Positions 56,643 to 64,000 of a stretch of 64,000 nucleotides of DNA are shown in pieces. Position 1 is the first letter of the stretch; the number at the start of each line of letters is the position of its first letter. The stretch comes from Ariolimax columbianus. Lineage: Eukaryota > Mollusca > Gastropoda > Stylommatophora > Arionidae. The stretch covers positions 15,952,131 through 16,016,130 of the forward strand of contig JAVGWX010000019.1 of NCBI GenBank assembly GCA_036924085.1, given 5' to 3'. The notes under the pieces were generated by a model, which worked only from the letters and a program-made list of their open reading frames with translations, searched no databases and had not been told where the DNA came from. The translations under genes and the position numbers were made by a program.

Positions 56643-57113
56643 CTCTTAACTTAACTTAACGTCTTTATACTGGTTTAGAAGACCATGCAGAGTCTGTATA
56701 CAACCAGTTTCATTTACATCACCTTTCTGTAAAAGCTATGGGCATCTAATTTATTCTGAAATACATTAACTGTCCCTGCCTCCACTACCTCCCATGGCAA
56801 TGCATTCCAAGCGTTCACCACTATCTGACTAAAAAAAGATTTCCTAATATCTAATCTGGACCTCTCTTGAGTAAACTTGTAGCTATGCCCTCTTGTTATT
56901 GTGGGTGGCTGTATTTTAAAGAAAACTTGTTTTAGTCTAATTTATCAATTTTTCTGATCATCTTATAAACCTGTATTAAGTCACCACGAATTCTTCTCTC
57001 TTCTAGACACTGTGGGCCGATTTTTATGAGTCTTTCCTCATAACTGTAATTCTGGAATCCCACTATCCGTAGTCGTGCAGTTTGGCAAAGCGAATAGATA
57101 TCTAGAAGTGCAG
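56643..57113 (-). pseudogene. CR1/L2-like LINE 3' end
   Basis: The minus strand reads IVGFQNYSYEERLIKIGPQC, LEERRIRGDLIQVYKMIRKI, then in other frames RGHSYKFTQERSRLDIRKSF and VNAWNALPWEVVEAGTVNVF, the conserved C terminus of CR1/L2-like RTs. It ends in a TTAAG-repeat tail (56643-56660). Confidence 0.86.
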
Positions 57114-57599
57114 ACAAACCCGGTCACAAAAAAGTCATGTGATCACTGAATGTATTGGGCCAAATATCGTATCCTCGCTGTGAACTACAGCACAGTGTTA
57201 GTTGTGAGAGTGATCCACGGTTATTGATAACATATTTGGCAATTGTCGGTTATGTAAATCTCATATAAGAAGATTCCTGTTCTAACCTGTTCTTTCAATC
57301 ATACCATCAAAAGAATGATATCTCCGAAAAGCACTAAAAAGGCTATATATCGCCATAATATAACCCACACAATTCCAATGGCTCAATTGACATATACATA
57401 CACACCCACATACGAACACACTCACACGTACAAAAGTTGTTCATATTATGTAGGGTGCCAAGCTCATATATCTAAAGTCTTTCGTTGCTGTAGTTATGCC
57501 CCCATTTCTGGGGTATCCTATTAGGATGTAAAGTGCTGAAGAATGAAGGTCGCTTCTCCACGAAGTCGCAATACAGTAGGCAGGTTAGGTTTTTATTTT
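57114..57599. other. No recognisable gene
   Basis: Spacer with a short CACA/CATA-rich part at 57385-57430. The text at about 57140-57200 is faintly SINE-C-like. Confidence 0.4.
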
Positions 57600-57965
57600 A
57601 CCTCCGATAGAGGGGATGAAGACTAACGTCTGATAAGACAAAACATACTGATCGGACGTGTTAGTCAGGGTCAGGCGTCATGTACTGGCCAAGACACTTA
57701 CCTGGGCTTTCACCTAGTCTTCCCTGGAATCAGGCTGCTCTTCTTTGCTTTCTGGTTAACGAGGTAGGGGGGGGGGGAGGGAGTCGACGCGTTCCTCGTA
57801 GTAGTGAGCGACAAGTAGATGAAGCCAAGCTTAGCACAACCATGTGGAAGACCCTGGTCCACCTTCATCAGCACGCTCGGGATGTGAGGGAGGCTACTAC
57901 AACCCGCCACTAAACGTCCTTTTTATGGCGCCTAAAAGAATAAACCTACTCATTATGCGCGTTCC
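57600..57965 (-). mobile_element. Rep-A copy 6
   Basis: It includes the 3' edge (reversed: GACGTTAGTCTTCATCCCC), one or two internal repeat units (ATACTGATCGGACGTG), a poly-G run at 57767-57778, the core (CGTAGTAGTGAGCGAC) and the 5' edge (CCTACTCATTATGCG) followed by CAACAACAACC. It appears to be a complete, unexpanded element. Confidence 0.78.
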
Positions 57966-58149
57966 CAACAACAACCTAGAAAATACCATTCCTCTAGCTA
58001 GGTTTTGAACGCGTGTAATTATGGCCAGAAGAACTGTCTGCTAACCGGTCGGCCATCTGCTTATCACAAGGATTATGTGCAACTAAAATAAGAATTTCAT
58101 AATCGGTTCAAACTGGCCAAACGGATAAGACACCGACACGAAAGATGCT

Positions 58150-58495
58150 AGGTTGCGCATGAGCTGCAGTGGTCAACGACTCATAGATGACTGCTAGCGT
58201 CAGGGCCAGCGAACCAGAGCTGCCAAGACCCTTCTACACCTCCACGCGGTGATCCTGGATAACAGGCTGCAGCAGGGCAGACTGGCTAAGGAGAATGGAT
58301 CGAAGAGGGAATGCTAACCCGGTACTCAACAAATACTTGCTGAAGTCGGATGTGTTGGACCGAAAGGTGCAAATATCGCAGTCAAGCTGTAAACTACGAC
58401 ACAACGCATTCCATTCTCTAAACTACATTCTGCTACTTAAGCCCTTTCAGGTTTTGGTAGCGGGAGATTGAGAACGAACGAAGCCAATCCAAGAT
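58150..58495 (+). mobile_element. SINE-C copy 10
   Basis: Nearly complete, from GCATGAGCTGCAGTGG to GGTAGCGGGAGATTGAGAAC with a short tail. Flanks AAGACACCGACACG and AAGATACCGACATT may be a degenerate duplication. Confidence 0.9.
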
Positions 58496-58649
58496 ACCGA
58501 CATTGTAACCAAAAGATTGGGGGCTCAATCCCCAAGTTCGTTCTTGTCTCATTTTCACTCCAATTGAATTGTGCTAGTAATCACACTTCTAGGCGATATT
58601 AAATCATTCATATATGTTGATAGTAATATAGACAAAGTAGGAGATACTT

Positions 58650-61600
58650 CTTCTTCTTCTTCTGCGTACACAGTCAGACAGTAACCATTATTTTTTCGAA
58701 AAAAGCGGCGGTCATCCTGAGACTCTCGCCACTACCATAGAGCTTGTCTTGCAGTTCCACTGGCAATGGCCACATCTGCTCTCTCTGATCCTCGTATGTC
58801 GGGCAGTTCTGCAGCAGATGTTCAGTGGTCATTTTACCAGTACCGCACGGGCATTCGTCGGTAAACCCTATCTTCAATTTGTTGAATAGGTGGTACCTCA
58901 GTCTGTTGTGGCCAGTGCGAAGTCTGAAGACAACGACCTGCTCTCTTCGGTTCAACTGGTAATAGGCATCGTTTTTGGTGTAACCAGTATGTTCGGTTTC
59001 CCATTTGGTCATGTATCTGGCTTTGATAAGCCGTTTTGACTCTTCGTACGTCATACTGGTATCTGTTTGTGGTAGCCTTGCACCTTCTTCTGCCAGTCTG
59101 TCTGCCTCCTCGTTGCCTTGGATGTTGCAGTGTGACGGAACCCACTGTACCACTACCCTTTTTGGTGCGGACTGCTGGCACAGTTTGCAGAGTGCTGCTC
59201 TTAAGTCATTAAGCTCAGTGTTTTTCTGGCTTTTTAGCGCTGTGACTACGGCGAGAGCATCTGTCAGCAGGACTATATGGCTCTCATTTTCACTGTGTGT
59301 TACCATTTCTTCCACTGCCGCCCTCAGTGCCTCTGCCTCCGCTCTGAAATTGCTTGTGTACTTACCAGTAGCGAATGACAGTGTTATTTTTCTGCCATTT
59401 GGTAGGTTCAGGAATGCTCCTGCCCCTCCGTTCTGTGTAGTGTTTGTTACAGAACCGTCGGTGTATGCATGGGTCCAGTCCATGCTTGGGTAGCTTTTCG
59501 TTATGAAGCTTAGGGTAGTGTCTCTCCTTTCTTTTTCAGTCTGGCAGTTTTTGTTTGCAATACCTGGTATATTTTCTACCACCTCTGGAAATATATCCTG
59601 CCTCCAAGTAGGTTTTCGTACAGTAGTGATGGGTTTTGGTGTTGTTAGTGCGTTTATGGGATCTTCGTGCATCTTTGCTTTGGCTATTTCTGCAAAGTTT
59701 CTCCGCTTTAGTTTCCCATTTCTCAGATTGTTTAGTCTCTGGTACATTGGATGGTCCGTCAGTCTTCGGAGTTTCTCTGGCTGCAGCTGGGCTCTGCAGT
59801 CTCTTCTATCGGTCATGGATTGCAGTTTTGTAATCTTTTCAAGTTCTACAATTGGCGTTGACTTCATGCCACCTGTTATAATTCTCATGGCTTGGTTTTG
59901 AAGTTTGTTAACTTTATCGAAGTTCGCCTTCGCTGCTGTTGTCCATGCCGCAATGCCATACTCGAGAACTGGTCTCACTCTTCCAGTGTACAGTTTCTTT
60001 AGTATGCCTTCGTCTGCTCCCCAGCTTGTGCCAGCAAGTTTCCTCATGATCGCCATTCTTTCTCTGGCTTTCATTCGGTTTCTCTCAATCTGACTTTTCC
60101 ATGTCATGCGCCGATCAAATGTGACTCCCAGATAGGTTGGGTTGTCGTTTGGCTGCAGGATTTTGCCATTTAGACTTAATTTGGTACTTTGGGGTTTTAA
60201 TGAGAGCGAGAATATTGTGCACGTGGTTTTCTCCTCGTTTATTTTGACCAGCCATGAGTTCGCCCACTCTTCCAGCGATGTTAGGGCCGTCTGCATCCGA
60301 TTTCTTGCTATGGTGAGATTCTTTTCAGAGGTCCACATAGCCAGATCGTCTGCAAACATTGAGCTATGGACTCTTCTTGGTATATTCTCTGTAATATCGT
60401 TTATATATACCAGGAAGAGTGTGGGTGACAATACTCCCCCTTGGGGTACTCCCTGCTCGAGTGTCACCTTTTTGCTCATCTGCCCTTGTACTTGGACTCT
60501 GGCCGTTCTTTGTTTGAGGTAGTGGTTGATCAACTTGTACATCTTCCCACAGACATCACTTCTTCTTAGCTTGACTTTAAGTCCATCCTTCCAGACTTTG
60601 TCAAATGCCTTTTCCAGATCCACCCAAACAGCTACTGTGTGTTTCTGTGCCTGGTAGGCATCTTCTATCTCCTGGGCTATGAGGATGACCTGGTCCTCAG
60701 TGGATCTGTGCTGTCTAAAGCCGGCTTGCTGTGGAATTAGTATTCGTTTTTCTTCCAGATGCCACATCAGTCTGGTGTTTATCATCCGTTCCATCAGCTT
60801 GCCGACACAGCTCAGTAGGCTTATGGGCCTGTATCCATTTGGATCTGTTTTGTCCTTTCCTGTTTTTGGTACTGGTACCAGTATTGCATCTTTCCATGCC
60901 TGTGGTACAATTCCCCTTTTCCAGCTTTGGTTTAGGACCGATAGCAGTTTCTTCTTCGCTGTTTGGCCCAGCCCCATCAGCATTTCGTTTGTTATCCCGT
61001 CTTTTCCGGGAGATTTCCTTTTCTTTAGTGTTCTCATAGCCTCTTCCATTTCGCGCATTGTTAGTTTGGCCATCATGTGCTCTTCAGGAGCCGTATTTAT
61101 GTTTTCGTGTCCCTTTAGCTCTTCGCTAATGTCTGTATGCTTATCTGCAGGGACCTCGATGTGGTTTGCTCTGGCATAGTGATCGACAAAGGCGTTTGCG
61201 GCTTTCTTACCTGTGATCAAGTTCTCGCCTTGCTTGATAGTAATTTGTTTATTTGACGGGGTTTCGTCATTCATGGCTCTGACTAGCTTCCATAGCTTGT
61301 TCCCTTCTTTGTCCAGGTTTAGACTTTCCGTTTTATTTTTCCAGCTTTCTCTTGCTGTTTGCTTGAGAGTGTGTTTGTACTTCGCCGCGGCGGCTTTGAG
61401 GGCGATGTTTGCCTCCATGGATTTTTCTCGTTCTGCCATGTTCCTAGCATTTGTTACTGCATCTTCCACTTTCTGTAACTCATCATTCCAGTAGGGCTTA
61501 TAGTTTTTCCTAGCTCCTCTTGGGATGGTTTCAGTGGCGGCTTGCATTATTGCCTTGCTTAGGCTCTCTACCATGGGCTTCATTTTGGTGTTTCGTGTGT

Positions 61601-62750
61601 TGATGGTTTCACACAGCCCATCTGTCAGGATTGCAAATCTGTCCCAGTCGGCTCGTTTGTAATTCCAACGTGGGAGCGGTTTTGTTTCCTGTGGGCCTAC
61701 TTCCATGTCAATGGTTAGCCTGATCGGCCTGTGGTCGCTACCTGCCAGTTGGTTTAGCACCTGGCGGTCTATTTTATAGTGTATGTCCTGTGTGGAGAAG
61801 GCCAAATCTGGAGTCGAGGTGGTATGCCATGTTCTTGAATAGAAGCTAGGGCTATCCTCCGGCCTATTGATTAGGGAGAGATTTGCATCTATCTCCCAAT
61901 CTTCCACTTCGTCACCTCTGCTGTCTGTGTCAGAGTATCCCCATCTCTCCGAGTGGCTGTTGAAATCTCCAACTACTATGCAGTTGGAGTCTCTGACCTC
62001 CATACTCGAGAGCGATAGGTCTCTGTTTGGTGGTCCGTACAGATTGAAAATGCGGAGCTTCGTCTCTTGAGCCATTATGTCCACTCCTACAATTTCTGCT
62101 TGTCCGGTGTGATTGACAGGTACCGCGCTACTCGGTATGCTGTTTCTGGTCAGTATCAGGACCCCTCCTTTGTGGCCTTCTCTATCTAGACGGAAGGTCT
62201 GGTATCCTCTGATTGAGAATTTATGGTTATTGTTGAGGTGCGTTTCCTGGATACATGCCACGTCAATCTTACCTTCATGCAGGTGGTGTGTTAGGGAAAG
62301 TTTTTTGTTGATGACTCCCTCCGCATTCCACTGTAGTATTTTGAGGGTCTTGAGGTTTTGGCCAATAGACGTTGCCCCATAGCCATGTGCCTTGACTCCA
62401 CGACATATGGGTGGGTGACCACCAGTAGCCAAGGGTGGGCCCCTTCGAGGCGTGAGGCCCGGCACTATCGCTGCCTGGCGGGACTCCGCAGGATGAGCGC
62501 CATACGTTTTTCTAATAGGTTGTACTGCCATCATACTGTGATTTACGTTGCACTGTTTTGTTAGGCTTGCGGCCCCGTGCATCCGATTTCAACAGGCGTT
62601 TCTGTAGGGATGCCCTCCTTAGCCTTTGGCTGTCCCCAGCCTATCTGCAAGGCAGCAGTTGTTTACGATCAGAGTTTTCTCTCTTATGGAAGTTGTCTTA
62701 CCAGACTATCGAGTCTTCACTACTCGTGTCTATAGGGTGCAATGATGATA
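58650..62750 (-). mobile_element. I-like non-LTR retrotransposon (LINE), structurally intact ORF
   Basis: The 3' end is the GAA tail at 58650-58664 (read as TTC), preceded by the TACTGTCTGACTGTGTACGC end that the truncated copy at 55.4 kb shares. The single long ORF follows. Homology with the copy at 33.6 kb continues upstream of the ORF to at least 62740, so the 5' leader is longer than the ORF start. The true 5' end and the TSD partner of AAAGTAGGAGATAC were not found, so it may extend further toward 63.6 kb. Confidence 0.88.
58674..62582 (-). CDS. LINE polyprotein: endonuclease, reverse transcriptase, RNase H, zinc knuckle
   Basis: An uninterrupted 1,302-residue frame. Residues 80-295 are the apurinic endonuclease that nicks target DNA (LQWNAEG, QETH with E113, VVGDFNSH with D206 and N208, GSDHRP with D283 and H284). 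Residues about 515-800 are the reverse transcriptase (SPGKDGIT, NGYRPISLLS, VWVDLEKAFDKVW with D655, QGVPQGGVLSP, active site FADD at 743-746). The thumb reaches about 960. RNase H spans about 1035-1168 with D1042 (YTDGS), E1082, D1108, H1151 and D1161. A CxC-x8-H-x4-C knuckle lies at 1244-1260. All catalytic residues are present. RNase H and this C terminus suggest the I superclade (I/Nimb-like). The first ATG is used here; M17 or M18 are alternatives. No separate ORF1 is recognisable upstream. Confidence 0.95.
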   Translation of the reverse strand: MHGAASLTKQCNVNHSMMAVQPIRKTYGAHPAESRQAAIVPGLTPRRGPPLATGGHPPICRGVKAHGYGATSIGQNLKTLKILQWNAEGVINKKLSLTHHLHEGKIDVACIQETHLNNNHKFSIRGYQTFRLDREGHKGGVLILTRNSIPSSAVPVNHTGQAEIVGVDIMAQETKLRIFNLYGPPNRDLSLSSMEVRDSNCIVVGDFNSHSERWGYSDTDSRGDEVEDWEIDANLSLINRPEDSPSFYSRTWHTTSTPDLAFSTQDIHYKIDRQVLNQLAGSDHRPIRLTIDMEVGPQETKPLPRWNYKRADWDRFAILTDGLCETINTRNTKMKPMVESLSKAIMQAATETIPRGARKNYKPYWNDELQKVEDAVTNARNMAEREKSMEANIALKAAAAKYKHTLKQTARESWKNKTESLNLDKEGNKLWKLVRAMNDETPSNKQITIKQGENLITGKKAANAFVDHYARANHIEVPADKHTDISEELKGHENINTAPEEHMMAKLTMREMEEAMRTLKKRKSPGKDGITNEMLMGLGQTAKKKLLSVLNQSWKRGIVPQAWKDAILVPVPKTGKDKTDPNGYRPISLLSCVGKLMERMINTRLMWHLEEKRILIPQQAGFRQHRSTEDQVILIAQEIEDAYQAQKHTVAVWVDLEKAFDKVWKDGLKVKLRRSDVCGKMYKLINHYLKQRTARVQVQGQMSKKVTLEQGVPQGGVLSPTLFLVYINDITENIPRRVHSSMFADDLAMWTSEKNLTIARNRMQTALTSLEEWANSWLVKINEEKTTCTIFSLSLKPQSTKLSLNGKILQPNDNPTYLGVTFDRRMTWKSQIERNRMKARERMAIMRKLAGTSWGADEGILKKLYTGRVRPVLEYGIAAWTTAAKANFDKVNKLQNQAMRIITGGMKSTPIVELEKITKLQSMTDRRDCRAQLQPEKLRRLTDHPMYQRLNNLRNGKLKRRNFAEIAKAKMHEDPINALTTPKPITTVRKPTWRQDIFPEVVENIPGIANKNCQTEKERRDTTLSFITKSYPSMDWTHAYTDGSVTNTTQNGGAGAFLNLPNGRKITLSFATGKYTSNFRAEAEALRAAVEEMVTHSENESHIVLLTDALAVVTALKSQKNTELNDLRAALCKLCQQSAPKRVVVQWVPSHCNIQGNEEADRLAEEGARLPQTDTSMTYEESKRLIKARYMTKWETEHTGYTKNDAYYQLNRREQVVVFRLRTGHNRLRYHLFNKLKIGFTDECPCGTGKMTTEHLLQNCPTYEDQREQMWPLPVELQDKLYGSGESLRMTAAFFEKIMVTV

Positions 62751-63610
62751 TGTGATGATATATGAGATGGACTGGTTTACCCGGAAGAGAGGCAGTCCAG
62801 TGTGTCTGTGTCCCAGGATCGTCACGTCCTGCCAGGAACGTAGCATTTGCATGTGAGTGGGGTATCTCTTTTTCCCTTTATTTTCTTGGCTTCTATGCAG
62901 GGATGGTACGCCTAGCATTCCCCGCCACCTAGGGTGTTGACACAGTGGGGCAGGTGTGCAATGTCCGCTGGTCTGCATCTCTTCTGCGTCCAGTATGATA
63001 GTTATATGGCTGATAACGTACAGAGGTAGATATCGTAGCCGGAGTGCATTCAGCCAGAGGACAAGCCTGGTAATGTCACAGAGATGTTGTTCGCCTGGTG
63101 TGCGGACAACTCTCATGGTCAGTGGTTGAGTCTTGACAGTTCACAGTGAGGTGGCTGCTCTACTGTTTTCGACACCCCGACCAGGTACTAAGTCTTTGGT
63201 TGGTGTTTTCGCACCCCATCGCCGTTTAGGGTGAGTATCAAGCAGTTGTCCGCCCGCTTTGATTGGCGGGCGGCAAGGACCTCTTACTGTGGCTCTACCT
63301 GATAGGGCTGGGGCGCAAGCCCCAGGTCCCGAGCATGTAGGAGCCTCCCATTGCAGTGGTGCTGAGATTTTGGGCGGGATTGCGGCTTACAAGGGTTCGG
63401 CCGTAATCCCCCACATGGTAGCCTCGCGCCCTTGGCTTATCAGCCTGGTACGTGAACCAAAGTGTCTGCGGCTCCTCTCGATTTGAGCTGGTTTTCCGTA
63501 GCAACGCCCTGTCATTTGTAGGGTAAAACTGACCTGTCTTCAGATGATCTATTTCCAGCACCCGTTCACTATTTGGTCAGACGAATTTATTGAGGGCTTT
63601 TGTTTGTCAA
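62583..63610. other. 5' region of the LINE or flank, with two tight hairpins
   Basis: To about 62740 this is LINE leader, shown by similarity to 33600-33780. Beyond that no family is recognised. The 128-codon minus ORF at 62730-63116 has no motif I know. At 63251-63274 an 8-bp stem (CCGCCCGC with GCGGGCGG) and at 63308-63325 a 7-bp stem (CTGGGGC, loop GCAA, GCCCCAG) stand out. Confidence 0.5.
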
Positions 63611-63623
63611 TGACCAGGTATTT

Positions 63624-63871
63624 TTTTTTTTTTTGCGTTCGCCTTATTTCTCTTATCCCCAAGGCGGTGTGCGTTGCACTGTGGTTTTTATTTTGCGCCT
63701 ATCGGCCCAGTGCATCCGACTTCAGCATGCATTTTATGTAAGGGTCTGCTTCCTCCTGCATTTTCTAAGGGTTTGCTTCCCCGGGGTAACGGCCGGTGCT
63801 GTGATGGGGATCGAACCCAGCACCTTCTGGTTGTGAGCCGTGCCACTTAACCACTAGGCCACGCCGTCCCC
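63624..63871 (-). mobile_element. SINE-B copy 5
   Basis: Full-length minus-strand copy, nearly identical to copy 3. The perfect 13-bp TSD TGACCAGGTATTT lies at 63611-63623 and 63872-63884. With box A and box B intact it could be transcribed by pol III. Confidence 0.96.
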
Positions 63872-64000
63872 TGACCAGGTATTTGAAATCTGCGGTTTCT
63901 GCGGAGTTAAACACGATTTCCGTAGCGTTCTTTCATTTGAGTGTTTGAGAGCTGACTTGTCATCCGTGAGTCTAATACCAGCGTACGTTCATTATTAGAC

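Noticed and set aside
59005..61494. Several plus-strand ORFs of 90-166 codons opposite the LINE
   Set aside because: They are antisense shadows of the 1,302-codon LINE frame, with no recognisable motifs.

Overview
The window is animal nuclear DNA made almost entirely of transposable elements (TEs), TE remains and tandem repeats. I find no convincing host protein gene, rRNA or canonical tRNA gene. The mix of RTE/BovB-like and CR1/L2-like LINEs, an RNase H-bearing I-like LINE, mariner elements and several tRNA-derived SINE families suggests an invertebrate. A mollusc (possibly a gastropod) is plausible, but nothing here proves it.

Layout. 0-6.4 kb: a dispersed repeat (Rep-A) with an internal minisatellite, a decayed RT gene on the minus strand carrying two SINE insertions, and a decayed endonuclease region split by a 19-bp array. 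6.5-8.3 kb: a 20-bp array of 93 units without indels. 9-17 kb: mariner and LINE ends, more Rep-A, one SINE-C, 52-bp and 25-bp arrays, and a possible Mutator-like fragment. 18-23 kb: a mariner-type element filled by a 44-bp array, a 31-bp array, an RNase H remnant, an RTE remnant and Rep-A copy 5. 23.4-27.2 kb: a 40-bp satellite with a 1,664-bp higher-order period. 27.6-31.8 kb: a 30-bp array, a BovB-like LINE and a 16/17-bp array. 32-45 kb: nested RTE, SINE and LINE insertions plus long GAA and GAT tracts. 45.3-47.3 kb: a mariner transposase pseudogene with two minisatellites inside its coding region. 49.5-57 kb: further arrays, including a 47-unit array inside a SINE-C copy, and CR1-like fragments. 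58.65 to beyond 62.7 kb: a structurally intact I-like LINE on the minus strand with one open 1,302-codon ORF.

Two themes connect the parts. First, recent retroposition: SINE-B, SINE-C and a truncated LINE copy have target-site duplications (TSDs) of 11-14 bp, and the intact LINE is a candidate source of machinery. Second, tandem arrays repeatedly arise inside TEs. Units can be traced to a mariner helix-turn-helix motif, two different parts of SINE-C, the RT thumb of a LINE copy, the Rep-A tail and LINE or SINE 3' tails. A sequence module is also shared by SINE-B, SINE-C and the 5' region of the intact LINE.

All calls come from reading the sequence. Family names rest on remembered motifs, not on database searches. 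The labels Rep-A, Rep-D, SINE-B, -C, -F and -G are local to this window.
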